A DNA stretch of 36,568 nt from an uncultured Alphaproteobacteria bacterium (GCA_944393665.1 CALYAX010000016.1:1-36568), one strand, 5' to 3'. Counted from the first letter of the stretch, positions 17,060-25,143 are shown. A program made the numbers and translations. Notes: generated from the sequence alone by a model not told the origin.

Positions 17060-17614
17060 ATGAATTGGCGCAATAATTTAATTCTTCTCGCGGCAGTTAT
17101 TTTCGTTGGCTGGGTTATTGCAACCCCGGTTAACCGTATCGGTAAAATCAGCCTGAACAGTTATGATCAGGCGCCGGCTGCCGATGAAAAAATTACCCCG
17201 CAGGAAATGAAATCTTTTTTGGCAATATGGTCGCAGTTCATGCAAAAAGATTTGAGCCGCAGCGGTATTCAGCAGCTGTCTTTGGCAAGCGGCAAACCAT
17301 CGGAAGTTTTGCCGGCTCCTTTGTTGCGCTGGCTTAAAGGCGAGGGCTGGAATGCCGACCGTTTCTTTTTTGTAGAGCAGCGGCTGCGTGTTATTGTCAA
17401 AACCGCGGTTCTCAAACGTAACCTTGAGGCCAATCAGAAAATGCTGTCTTCCGTAAAAGGCAAAGATCAGGAAAATATGCGCCGGATTATTGAAGAACAG
17501 GAACGCCAGGTTAACGCCGAAAAAGTAACCCCGGAAGAATTAAACCTGGTCAGCGGCAATTTATACCAGATTAATGCCATTCTTGAGGGAAAAGCGGTTT
17601 ACAGTCCCGATTAA
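17060..17614 (+). CDS. Uncharacterised membrane-anchored protein
   Basis: 184 residues, not recognised. Residues 6-23 (NLILLAAVIFVGWVIATPV) form one N-terminal transmembrane or uncleaved signal segment; the rest is hydrophilic and mostly helical, with a likely coiled coil at about 115-160 (LKRNLEANQKMLSSVKGK... RRIIEEQERQ). It should therefore sit in the inner membrane with the body in the periplasm. It starts in the nucleotide after the HAD stop codon, so the two form a transcription and probably translation unit. It ends convergent with uup, with 4 bp of overlap at the two stop codons, and no terminator lies between them. Confidence 0.8.
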   Translation: MNWRNNLILLAAVIFVGWVIATPVNRIGKISLNSYDQAPAADEKITPQEMKSFLAIWSQFMQKDLSRSGIQQLSLASGKPSEVLPAPLLRWLKGEGWNADRFFFVEQRLRVIVKTAVLKRNLEANQKMLSSVKGKDQENMRRIIEEQERQVNAEKVTPEELNLVSGNLYQINAILEGKAVYSPD

Positions 17615-19443
17615 TTTTGTTCCAGGGTTTCTTTAAGCAGCTGCAGTTCCAGCCACTGGTTTTCTTTAGTTTCTTTTTCCGCCTGCTTTTCCGGAAGCTC
17701 CCGGCTGAGGCGGTCAAAACGTTCCGGGTCGTCGGTATACAGATTTGGGTCGGCCAGGGCCGTTTCCAGTTCGGCAATCTGCCGCTCCAGCTGTTCCACT
17801 TCAAGAGGGAGCACCTCAAGCAGGCGCTGCTGGTTGTAACTTAATTTCTTGCTACCGGAATTCTTTTCTTTGGACTGGGAAGCCGTTTTGGATGTCAGGA
17901 GCTTTTTCTTATCCTCCTTTTTAAGCGGATTCCCGGTTCCCGCCGGGTTTGGGGTGCTGATTTTATTCAGCAGGTCGCTGTAACTTCCGGCATGCTCGCT
18001 GACTGTTCCGTCGCCTTTCATATAGATAACGGAACTGACAATCCGGTCCAAAAAGTCGCGGTCATGGCTGACAATTAAAATGGTTCCCTGATAGTCGTCC
18101 AAAACCTCCTGCAGCAGGTCCAGCGTGTCCATGTCCAGATCATTGGTCGGCTCGTCCAAAACCAGAAAGTTCGACGGCTGCGCCAATGTCAGTGCCAGCA
18201 TCAGGCGGTTTTTCTCGCCGCCCGACAAAGCCCCCACCGGGCAGTGCGCCTGGTCGGGACGAAATAAAAAGTCTTTCAGATAGGCCACCACATGGCGGTA
18301 TTGGCCGCGGACCATGATATGGTCGCCTTTGCCGCACAGAGTCTGCCACAATGTTTTTTTGGGGTCCAGTTCAATCCGGTTTTGGTCAAAGTAAGCTTCT
18401 TCCAAATTTTTACCGATTCGCACTGTACCGCTGTTAGGTTCCAGCCGTTTGGTCAGCAGTTTGATGAGCGTGGTTTTCCCGGCTCCGTTAGGCCCGACGA
18501 TGCCGATTTTGTTGCCTTTGATAACCCGGGATGAAAAATCGCCGACAATCAGCCGTTCCCCAAAACTTTTGCTGATGTGCTTGGCTTCAATCACCAATTT
18601 GGAGCGGTAATCGCCCTCATCGATTTTCAAGTCAATTTTTCCGGCCTGTTTAATTTGCTCACGCCGTTCAATCCGCAGTTGCTGGAGCTTGCGCAACCGC
18701 CCCATATTGCGCCGGCGCCGCGCCGTCACGCCTTTGTGCAGCCATTCGGTTTCTTCCTCGATTTTTTTATCCAGGTGATATTGGGCCAGCAGTTCCTGAT
18801 TGATAATTTGCTCCTGCCATTCTTCAAAAAAACGAAAACCCCGGCTGCTCATATGCATAATGCCCCGGTCCAGCCAAAAGGTTGCGCTTGAGATGTTGTT
18901 CAAAAACATCCGGTCGTGAGAAATCACGATAACCGCGCCGAAAAAATCGGCAATGATTTTTTCGAGCTGCTCAATCGTCGGCAGATCCAGATGGTTGGTT
19001 GGCTCGTCTAAAAGCAGCAGGTCCGGCTCCCCGATCAGCGCTTGTGCCAAAGCCGCTTTGCGCCTTTCCCCGCCGGAAGCCTGTTGCGGGTTTTGGCCGG
19101 CGGCAATGCCCAGCCTGCTGATGAGAATATCGGCCTTAAACTCCTGACCGGCAGGGGTTTCCAAACCGGCAAGCACGACATCTTTAAGCGTCTTGAAACA
19201 TCCGAAATCCGGTTCTTGCGGCATATAGGAGATTTTGAGGCCCGGCTGCCGGAAAACCTCTCCGGAGTCCGGCTCCAATTGTCCGGAGATCACTTTCAGA
19301 AGTGTGGATTTTCCCGAGCCGTTGCGCCCCACCAGCGATATTTTGTCGCCGCGGCTGATATACAGCTCCACATCCCGGAACAGCTGATTATTGCCAAACG
19401 CCAGACTGACGTTTCTCAATCCGTAAATCGGGGGTTCTTTCAT
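17611..19443 (-). CDS. uup: ABC-F family ATPase Uup
   Basis: 610 residues: two ABC cassettes without membrane domains. Walker A motifs are GRNGSGKST and GPNGAGKTT, signatures SGGERRKA and SGGEKNRLM, Walker B motifs LLLLDEPTNHLD and LVLDEPTNDLD. The arginine-rich linker between cassettes (TARRRRNMGRLRKLQQLR) is the ABC-F interdomain region that reaches the ribosome. The wording DEPTNDLDMDTLDLL and a C-terminal coiled coil (LPLEVEQLERQIAELE) point to the Uup branch, involved in ribosome function and tolerance of DNA transposition or replication stress. It starts 2 nt after the stop of the upstream TerB-like gene, so both share a minus-strand transcript. Confidence 0.93.
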   Translation of the reverse strand: MKEPPIYGLRNVSLAFGNNQLFRDVELYISRGDKISLVGRNGSGKSTLLKVISGQLEPDSGEVFRQPGLKISYMPQEPDFGCFKTLKDVVLAGLETPAGQEFKADILISRLGIAAGQNPQQASGGERRKAALAQALIGEPDLLLLDEPTNHLDLPTIEQLEKIIADFFGAVIVISHDRMFLNNISSATFWLDRGIMHMSSRGFRFFEEWQEQIINQELLAQYHLDKKIEEETEWLHKGVTARRRRNMGRLRKLQQLRIERREQIKQAGKIDLKIDEGDYRSKLVIEAKHISKSFGERLIVGDFSSRVIKGNKIGIVGPNGAGKTTLIKLLTKRLEPNSGTVRIGKNLEEAYFDQNRIELDPKKTLWQTLCGKGDHIMVRGQYRHVVAYLKDFLFRPDQAHCPVGALSGGEKNRLMLALTLAQPSNFLVLDEPTNDLDMDTLDLLQEVLDDYQGTILIVSHDRDFLDRIVSSVIYMKGDGTVSEHAGSYSDLLNKISTPNPAGTGNPLKKEDKKKLLTSKTASQSKEKNSGSKKLSYNQQRLLEVLPLEVEQLERQIAELETALADPNLYTDDPERFDRLSRELPEKQAEKETKENQWLELQLLKETLEQN

Positions 19444-19445
19444 GA

Positions 19446-19871
19446 TCAGATATCTTTTTCAATCAGGCGCGAGCCTTCCAGCTGCCATTCCAGTCCCTGC
19501 GCCGCCCAGAGGAAAAAGTCATTGATTTTTTCTTCCTTGATGCCGGCCTTAATGCCAATTTCATAGATATTGGTCATTTCATTGTCGGTCAGCTCGTGGT
19601 CGGCTACTGCCAGCAGAATCATCTCGCGGAGAATAAAACGTTTAAGTCTCACATCAGAAACGGTTTTAAGTTCTTTGGCAAGTTCGTCCGCTTTTTTGGG
19701 CTTTTTGATATTTTTGAGTTCTTTTTGGTCAAAACCGATCTGCTCGGCCTGGCGGATCAGATAATTTTTATTATGGTCGGAAGCGCGTTTTTCCACACCC
19801 AGAATATACAGTAACGCCCTCAAAAAAATAACTTTTTCATCTTCCCCTAGACTCTGTTTATAATCAATCAT
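19446..19871 (-). CDS. TerB-like small helical protein
   Basis: 141 residues from an ATG at 19871, with AAAGGA 7 nt upstream; the open frame reaches 19934, but no better start exists there. The composition is all-helical with acidic helix ends, and FLRALLYILGVEKRASDHN and MILLAVADHELTDNEMTNIYEIG match the TerB/DUF533-like pattern, in which a helix ends in A-D-(G/H)-x-(L/I)-x-x-x-E. TerB-type proteins are small cytosolic factors with poorly defined roles. It is the first gene of a two-gene unit with uup. The family assignment is by pattern only. Confidence 0.75.
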   Translation of the reverse strand: MIDYKQSLGEDEKVIFLRALLYILGVEKRASDHNKNYLIRQAEQIGFDQKELKNIKKPKKADELAKELKTVSDVRLKRFILREMILLAVADHELTDNEMTNIYEIGIKAGIKEEKINDFFLWAAQGLEWQLEGSRLIEKDI

Positions 19872-19962
19872 ATCTAATCCTTTGAGCGGTTTTGGCCATA
19901 ACTTGGTTATAACCAAAATTTTCCTAAATTGCAAAAGTTATTATCAGGCTAAAAATAAACTG

Positions 19963-19991
19963 TTTAAAATTAGTTAAGAATATGTTAAGAA
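19963..19991 (+). promoter_or_regulatory. Probable flagellin promoter (gene at 20051)
   Basis: TTTAAA (19963-19968), 17 nt, TAAGAA (19986-19991). Read as a flagellar sigma-28 site it is TAAA-N15-GTTAAGAA. The box and spacing are shared with the two flagellins downstream. Confidence 0.4.
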
Positions 19992-20050
19992 ACTAATTGT
20001 TGTTACTGGAATACCTTGCGTATTCCCTAACCAGAGTGGAGAAAATAAAC

Positions 20051-21190
20051 ATGTCAGATATTCATTTGACCGCAAGTATGCGGACCAACCTGTTATCATT
20101 ACAGGGTACCCAGAGCCTTATGGACCGGACCCAGGAGCGCTTGTCTTCAGGCCTGAAAGTTAACTCTGCGATTGATAACGCTTCATCTTACTACGCCGCC
20201 CAGTCGCTTAACAACCGCGCCAGCGACTTAAATGCCCTGCTTGACAGCATGGGACAAGGCATTCAAACCATTAAAGCCGCCAATGAAGGTATCGAAGCCA
20301 TTACCAAATTCGTTGAGCAGGCTAAAGCAACTGCCAATTCTGCCCGCGATGAAGCCATGAACAGCACAAAGATGACGGTTAATCTGGGTATTACCGACAA
20401 ACCGGCGGCAGAGTCAACCATTGTTTTTGATGTAACCGATAAAGAAAACAACACCACTCAGACAACGGTGACAATTGATCCGGCAACAGAAGATGACGCC
20501 GATAAAGTGATGGATAAAATCAAGGCTGACCTGGCTGATGTTGCCGATGTAACCTTTGATGCTGACGGTAATATGACCATCACGGCCAAAGAGTCCGGCA
20601 CCACCATCAAAGTAAAAAGCGGCACCGCTGACTATAAAGATGCGGCTGATGCTGCAATCGCCGAAGATGCCGAGGCCAAAATCGAGTATAACAATACCCG
20701 CGCCAAATATGCCGCCCAATTCGATTCTCTGCTCACCCAGATCGACAAGCTGGCCAAAGACTCGGGCTACAAAGGTGTAAACCTCCTGCAGCTGAATGAC
20801 CTGAAAGTTGTCTTCAATGAAGACCGCTCTTCGGATATTGATATTAAAGGCGATGATGCTTCTTCCAAAGGCCTGGGCCTTGAAGCTTCAACCAATGCCT
20901 GGCAGAGCAATACCGATATTGATAACGCGATCGAAGCCGCAGATAAAGCGATCAGCGAGCTGCGCATTATGGCTTCAGATTTTGGTAACTATTACAGTAT
21001 TGTTCAAAACCGTCAGGACTTCACCGATTCTCTGGTCAATGTACTGACCGAGGGTGCCGATAATCTGACCCTGGCTGATATGAACGAAGAGTCCGCCAAT
21101 ATGCTGGCTCTGCAAACCAGACAGCAGCTGGCCATTAACTCACTGAGCCTGGCCTCTCAGGCTGCCCAGTCGGTTCTGAAATTGTTCTAA
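20051..21190 (+). CDS. Flagellin
   Basis: 379 residues. The ATG at 20051 has GTGGAGA upstream; an open frame from 19997 has no such site. Residues 1-102 and about 220-379 are the D0/D1 helical segments (SDIHLTASMRTNLLSLQ...; C-end SLASQAAQSVLKLF), well matched to the other flagellins here. The variable middle (103-219) carries a small beta domain, STIVFDVTDKENNTTQTTVTI... DVTFDADGNMTITAKESG, longer than in its paralogues. Flagellins are exported by the flagellar type III system and form the filament. Of the four short flagellins, this one and the one at 25144 differ most from the near-identical pair. It is preceded by its own promoter and followed by a terminator. Confidence 0.95.
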   Translation: MSDIHLTASMRTNLLSLQGTQSLMDRTQERLSSGLKVNSAIDNASSYYAAQSLNNRASDLNALLDSMGQGIQTIKAANEGIEAITKFVEQAKATANSARDEAMNSTKMTVNLGITDKPAAESTIVFDVTDKENNTTQTTVTIDPATEDDADKVMDKIKADLADVADVTFDADGNMTITAKESGTTIKVKSGTADYKDAADAAIAEDAEAKIEYNNTRAKYAAQFDSLLTQIDKLAKDSGYKGVNLLQLNDLKVVFNEDRSSDIDIKGDDASSKGLGLEASTNAWQSNTDIDNAIEAADKAISELRIMASDFGNYYSIVQNRQDFTDSLVNVLTEGADNLTLADMNEESANMLALQTRQQLAINSLSLASQAAQSVLKLF

Positions 21191-21450
21191 ACCAGATTTT
21201 CTTCATTCTGAAAGGGTGTCCTTTGGGGCGCCCTTTTGTTTTAAAAAAGCAAAAAAATCCATTATCCTGCTGGAAATTCTGGACTTTTATTAATAAGTTA
21301 TTCATAATACTTGTATAGACTAAAAAACGAACGTTAGAAAGCAGTGGGGCTGAATATAACTTTAGCTATATTTATTTTGGCTAACTATCTGAAAATAAAT
21401 ATAAAAATGTAAGGTTATTTTTTTCTCCGACTGGCTGTAATTATTATTTC
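21191..21450. other. Non-coding stretch between flagellin genes
   Basis: Apart from the terminator at 21211-21243, this AT-rich stretch has no credible gene. Its start (about 21297-21325, GTTATTCATAA...CTTGTATA) recurs with few changes at 23245-23272, after flbT. That fits an old duplication of the flagellin unit with its leader. Confidence 0.6.
21211..21243 (+). terminator. Terminator after flagellin 20051-21190
   Basis: AAAGGGTG (21211-21218) pairs with CGCCCTTT (21229-21236) with one G-T wobble, followed by a T-rich tail. Confidence 0.8.
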
Positions 21451-21479
21451 TTTAAACCTGTTGAATTTTGTGCTAATAT
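21451..21479 (+). promoter_or_regulatory. Probable flagellin promoter (gene at 21547)
   Basis: TTTAAA (21451-21456), 17 nt, TAATAT (21474-21479); read as sigma-28 it is TAAA-N15-GCTAATAT, 5 of 8 to the usual GCCGATAA. The same arrangement occurs at 23400-23428. Confidence 0.5.
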
Positions 21480-21855
21480 TAAGTTTGTAATGTTAGTATA
21501 ACATTCACAAAATTTTTAATGTGTTCCACAGTATTGGAGAAAAACAATGTCAGACATTTCCTTAACCGCAAGTATGCGCACTAACCTGCTTTCCTTGCAG
21601 AATACCCAGAGCCTGATGGACCAGACTCAGGAGCGTTTGTCGACGGGTTTGAAAGTAAACTCGGCGATTGATAATGCTTCATCGTATTATACCGCGCAGT
21701 CATTGAACAACCGCGCGAGCGACCTGAACTCGCTGCTTGACAGCATGGGTCAGGGCGTTCAGACCATTAAAGCCGCCAACGAAGGTATCGAAGCGATTAC
21801 CAAATTCGTCGAGCAGGCCAAGGCGACAGCCAACTCCGCCCGTGATGAAGCTATG
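21474..21855 (+). repeat. Direct repeat, copy 1 (promoter plus flagellin N-terminus)
   Basis: Matches 23423-23804 with about nine differences in roughly 380 bp, by eye. It covers the -10 box, the leader and codons 1-103 of the flagellin. A second block, 22183-22660 against 24138-24615, covers the C-terminal half at somewhat lower identity; the middle is unrelated at the DNA level. Confidence 0.85.
21489..21505. promoter_or_regulatory. Inverted repeat at the start of the flagellin leader
   Basis: AATGTTA, 3 nt, TAACATT, about 10 nt after the -10 box, so at or just after the likely transcription start. Conserved exactly at 23438-23454. Could be an operator, or a leader hairpin acting on the mRNA, for example through FlbT. 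Confidence 0.5.
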
Positions 21856-22656
21856 GCTTCTGAATTTACCATCAATCTTGGTATTAAAAATAAACCAAGT
21901 GCCGATTCTTCGGTAACTTTCCGTGTTGTTGATGAATCAGGCCAAGCCACGGATGTTGAGGTTAAAGTTGTTGCGGCTAGTACGAACGATGGTGCGGCCG
22001 CCCAGAAAGTCTTTACTGATAAAACGGAACTCACCAATGCCGCTGAAGTTTCTTTTGATGCTGACGGCAACCTGACCATTAAAGCCAAAGAAGGTTACTC
22101 ACTGGCTGTTACGGCCGGAACCGGCGACTATGAAGCTGCTGCTACCGCTGTTAAAAACACCACCCGTGAGAAATATGCGGCTCAGTTTGACAGCATTATG
22201 AGCCAGATTGACAAGCTGGCCAAAGACTCCGGCTACAAAGGGATTAACCTGTTGCAGTCCAATGACCTGAAAGTCGTCTTCAACGAATCCCGTACCTCGG
22301 ATATTGATATTAAGGGTGAAGATGCTTCTTCTAAAGGGCTGGGCCTGAGCGCCGCGACCAACGGATGGCAGACCAACGCCGATATTGATGCTGCCATCGA
22401 GGAAGTTGATGCCGCGATCAGCAAACTGCGTATCATGTCTTCGGACTTTGGTAACTACTACAGTATCGTTCAAAACCGTCAGGACTTCACGTCGAACCTG
22501 GTCAATGTATTGACCGAAGGTGCCGATAACCTGACCCTGGCTGATATGAACGAAGAGTCTGCCAATATGCTGGCTCTGCAGACCAGACAGCAGCTGGCCA
22601 TTAACTCACTGAGTTTGGCTTCTCAGGCTGCCCAGTCAGTTCTGAAACTGTTCTAA
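21547..22656 (+). CDS. Flagellin
   Basis: 369 residues; GGAGAAAAACA precedes the ATG. N-terminal D0/D1 segment 1-102, variable segment about 103-205, C-terminal D1/D0 segment 206-369 ending LASQAAQSVLKLF. The middle has an individual small domain (EFTINLGIKNKPSADSSVTF... EVSFDADGNLTIKAKEGYS). The first 100 codons, leader and -10 are almost identical to the flagellin at 23496, and so is most of the C-terminal half. The pair can recombine, or be kept alike by gene conversion, while the exposed middle diverges. A terminator follows, then flbT. Confidence 0.96.
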   Translation: MSDISLTASMRTNLLSLQNTQSLMDQTQERLSTGLKVNSAIDNASSYYTAQSLNNRASDLNSLLDSMGQGVQTIKAANEGIEAITKFVEQAKATANSARDEAMASEFTINLGIKNKPSADSSVTFRVVDESGQATDVEVKVVAASTNDGAAAQKVFTDKTELTNAAEVSFDADGNLTIKAKEGYSLAVTAGTGDYEAAATAVKNTTREKYAAQFDSIMSQIDKLAKDSGYKGINLLQSNDLKVVFNESRTSDIDIKGEDASSKGLGLSAATNGWQTNADIDAAIEEVDAAISKLRIMSSDFGNYYSIVQNRQDFTSNLVNVLTEGADNLTLADMNEESANMLALQTRQQLAINSLSLASQAAQSVLKLF

Positions 22657-22678
22657 ACCAGAACCAGACAATAAAAAA

Positions 22679-22704
22679 GGCGGCCGGAAACGGCCGTCTT
22701 TTTT
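22679..22704 (+). terminator. Terminator after flagellin 21547-22656
   Basis: GGCGGCCG (22679-22686), GAAA loop, CGGCCGTC, then TTTTTT. Confidence 0.9.
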
Positions 22705-22819
22705 GTTTGCCCGAGTCTTTTATCTCCATCTTAAAAATAATCAATTGCAAAGATTGTAAAAAGAGTTATATAATTAAAACCGCTAATAGAAACACTTTGC
22801 AGGCAGGGAGAATCAGCAA

Positions 22820-23218
22820 ATGCCGCTTAAAATCGAATTAAAACCCCATGAAAGTATCATCATTGGAGAATCGCTCATCACCAATGACGGCGAGCGTACT
22901 CGTTTTTATATTGAAGGCAATGTTCCGATTTTGCGTGAAAAATTTATTTTGCGCGAAAGCGAGGCTAACACTCCCTCCAAACGGGTCTATTTTGTGGTTC
23001 AGCAAATGTATCTGTCACGTGGGGACGCGCAGCTTCAGGATTTGTATCTTGAATATGTGCGTGATTTGCAGCATGCCGCACCGAGCCTGATTCCCTATAT
23101 CACCCCGATTAATGAAGATATTATCCGGGCGGATTACTACAATGCGATTAAAAACGCCAACAAACTGCTCCAAAAGGAAGAGGAACTTTTTGGCGAGGCG
23201 CTTAAAGGCTCGCTCTAA
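22820..23218 (+). CDS. flbT: Flagellin synthesis regulator FlbT
   Basis: 132 residues, the normal FlbT length. FlbT is specific to Alphaproteobacteria; in Caulobacter it binds the leader of flagellin mRNA and promotes its decay when assembly is blocked, while it acts positively in some relatives. Family features seen are LKPHESIIIGESLITN at the N-terminus and the conserved core YFVVQQMYLSRGD followed by YVRDLQHAAPSLIPYI. The ATG at 22820 has CAGGGAG upstream. It lies between two flagellin genes, as expected for its role. FlaF, the usual partner, is not in this window. A short all-AT hairpin at 23218-23240 follows, of doubtful terminator strength. Confidence 0.93.
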   Translation: MPLKIELKPHESIIIGESLITNDGERTRFYIEGNVPILREKFILRESEANTPSKRVYFVVQQMYLSRGDAQLQDLYLEYVRDLQHAAPSLIPYITPINEDIIRADYYNAIKNANKLLQKEEELFGEALKGSL

Positions 23219-23399
23219 ACAAAAAAATTATTTTTTTGTTAAGGGGTTATTCATAAAGCTTGTATAAACTGAATAATGAATAACTAATGGCGGTAGAAAA
23301 ATTATGACTTTAGATATAAATATTTTTTCTAAAGGATTGATATTTAGGCTAAATTTATAATTGCTGTTTTTTGCAGACCATTCAAGAATATTATTATCC

Positions 23400-23428
23400 T
23401 TTAAATTAACCAGAATTTATGCTAATAT
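23400..23428 (+). promoter_or_regulatory. Probable flagellin promoter (gene at 23496)
   Basis: TTTAAA (23400-23405), 17 nt, TAATAT (23423-23428). Same arrangement as at 21451-21479, although most of the spacer differs, which suggests that the boxes are under selection. Confidence 0.5.
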
Positions 23429-23804
23429 TAAATTTGTAATGTTAGTATAACATTCACAAGATTTTTAATGTGTTCCACAGTATTGGAGAAAAACAATGTC
23501 AGACATTTCCTTAACCGCAAGTATGCGCACTAACCTGCTTTCCTTGCAGAATACCCAGAGCCTGATGGACCAGACTCAGGAGCGTTTGTCGACGGGTTTG
23601 AAAGTAAACTCGGCGATTGATAATGCTTCATCATATTATACCGCGCAGTCATTGAACAACCGCGCGAGCGACCTGAACTCACTACTTGACAGCATGGGTC
23701 AGGGCGTTCAGACCATTAAAGCCGCCAACGAAGGTATTGAAGCGATTACCAAATTCGTTGAGCAGGCCAAGGCGACAGCCAACTCCGCCCGCGACGAAGC
23801 CGTC
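23423..23804 (+). repeat. Direct repeat, copy 2 (promoter plus flagellin N-terminus)
   Basis: Second copy of the block at 21474-21855; most differences are at third codon positions. Confidence 0.85.
23438..23454. promoter_or_regulatory. Inverted repeat at the start of the flagellin leader (second copy)
   Basis: AATGTTA, GTA, TAACATT, identical in sequence and relative position to 21489-21505. Confidence 0.5.
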
Positions 23805-24611
23805 AACGTTAACAAAGTTGAAACTGATACGGTCGTTAATGCTGAGATTACGGCAGAATCTACGTTGGTATTTAGCGTAACCGATAAAGAGAATAGCACC
23901 ACTCAGAAAACCGTAACTTTGGCTGACGGTGATAGCGCGGCTGAAGCACAGACCAAAATTGCTGAAGCTCTGAAAGATGTTGCAGACGTTACTTTTGATG
24001 CCAGCGGCAAAATGAGCATTACCGCCAAAGCCGGCAACACGGTTAAATTAGCCAGCGGTACCGCGGATTTTGCAGCTGCCACGGCTTCGGAAGAGTCCAA
24101 GGCGGAATACAATACCACCCGCGAGAAATATGCCACTCAGTTTGACAGCATTATGAATCAGATTGACAAGCTGGCTAAAGACTCCGGCTACAAAGGGATT
24201 AACCTGTTGCAGTCCAACGACCTGAAAGTCGTCTTCAACGAATCCCGTACCTCGGATATTGATATTAAGGGCGAAGACGCCTCTTCCAAAGGCTTGGGCT
24301 TAACTGCTGCGACCGGTTCTTGGCAGACCAATGCTGATATTGATGATGCTATTGAGCAGGTTGATGCCGCCATCAGCAAACTGCGCATCATGTCTTCGGA
24401 CTTTGGTAACTATTACAGTATCGTTCAGAACCGTCAGGACTTCACGTCGAACCTGGTCAATGTATTGACTGAAGGTGCCGATAACCTGACCCTGGCTGAT
24501 ATGAACGAAGAGTCCGCCAATATGCTGGCTCTGCAGACCAGACAGCAGCTGGCCATTAACTCACTGAGTTTGGCTTCTCAGGCTGCCCAGTCAGTTCTGA
24601 AACTGTTCTAA
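23496..24611 (+). CDS. Flagellin
   Basis: 371 residues with the same GGAGAAAAACA site and ATG as the copy at 21547. Residues 1-102 are the same as in that copy; the middle (about 103-207) is of a different type, STLVFSVTDKENSTTQKTVTLADG... DVTFDASGKMSITAKAG, closer to the middles of the flagellins at 20051 and 25144. The C-terminal segment again matches the 21547 copy. This mosaic suggests exchange of the exposed domain between shared ends. A terminator follows. Confidence 0.96.
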   Translation: MSDISLTASMRTNLLSLQNTQSLMDQTQERLSTGLKVNSAIDNASSYYTAQSLNNRASDLNSLLDSMGQGVQTIKAANEGIEAITKFVEQAKATANSARDEAVNVNKVETDTVVNAEITAESTLVFSVTDKENSTTQKTVTLADGDSAAEAQTKIAEALKDVADVTFDASGKMSITAKAGNTVKLASGTADFAAATASEESKAEYNTTREKYATQFDSIMNQIDKLAKDSGYKGINLLQSNDLKVVFNESRTSDIDIKGEDASSKGLGLTAATGSWQTNADIDDAIEQVDAAISKLRIMSSDFGNYYSIVQNRQDFTSNLVNVLTEGADNLTLADMNEESANMLALQTRQQLAINSLSLASQAAQSVLKLF

Positions 24612-24632
24612 ACCAGAACCAGACAAAAAAGA

Positions 24633-24659
24633 GACGGTCGGAAACGGCCGTCTTTTTTT
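24633..24659 (+). terminator. Terminator after flagellin 23496-24611
   Basis: GACGGTCG (24633-24640), GAAA loop, CGGCCGTC, then seven T. A close copy of the terminator at 22679, so the duplication unit included it. Confidence 0.9.
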
Positions 24660-25143
24660 GTCATTTTTGCCCGGACCGGAAAAGCCGGAAAATTAAATCC
24701 TCTTGTAATTGCAATTTATCTACAACCTGAATAAAAATTCTTTTATTTTATAAAATTAAGATATAATTAACCACATTAACAGAGTCGTTCTGTTTTGGGG
24801 GCTGGTGTTTGCCGCTGTTACCGAAAGACTTTGTTGTTGTGGTTAGCAAATATGCTATTCGCGTGTGGGGATGCACCCTTTGGAAGATTTTCCGCCTTGG
24901 GTGCGCGATTTGCATCATGCCGATTTGGGCCTGATACCCCGCTGTTTCGAAACTTTCGGGACGGTTGTCGCGCGAAATCTCTGGCAGATGTATGTCTGGC
25001 TTATGTTTTCAGTAAAATGTTTCAGGTTCAAAACCGCGGGCTGCTGCCTTTTGGCAGGAGCTGATTATTGTGCATTTTGAACCCTTTTTACACAACCAAA
25101 ATCTTGTGATGCCGCAGCGCATTACAGAAAACGGAGAATAATA
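24660..25143. other. Intergenic stretch with flbT remnant
   Basis: 484 bp between two flagellins without an intact gene. The left third is AT-rich with a TATAAT box at 24762-24767; the centre holds the flbT-like remnant. The flagellin at 25144 lacks the TTTAAA-N17 arrangement and the AATGTTA inverted repeat seen ahead of the others. Confidence 0.6.
24820..24960 (+). pseudogene. Probable decayed flbT copy
   Basis: DNA from about 24829 to 24945 aligns with the core of flbT (about 22990-23105) at roughly two thirds identity by eye. TTGTGGTTAGCAAAT matches TTGTGGTTCAGCAAAT, the GTGGGGA block follows at the same distance, and GTGCGCGATTTGCATCATGCC matches codons for VRDLQHA. The match needs at least two indels, so no single frame is open; short open frames here read parts of it (for example WVRDLHHADLGLIPR). 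The ends, corresponding to the N- and C-termini of FlbT, are no longer recognisable. Its position ahead of a flagellin matches that of the intact flbT. Confidence 0.5.

Noticed and set aside
20357..20700. The variable centres of the short flagellins as further DGR variable regions
   Set aside because: They differ along the whole segment including length, without an adenine-type NNY codon pattern and without a lectin fold, so ordinary divergence or recombination is more likely.
24795..25080. Two overlapping short open frames ahead of the last flagellin as genes
   Set aside because: Neither has a ribosome site; both read through the frameshifted flbT-like stretch, so a remnant explains them better.
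25060..25110. A sigma-54 promoter ahead of the flagellin at 25144 (TTGGCAGG followed by ATTGTGC)
   Set aside because: The distance between the GG and GC elements is wrong for sigma-54.
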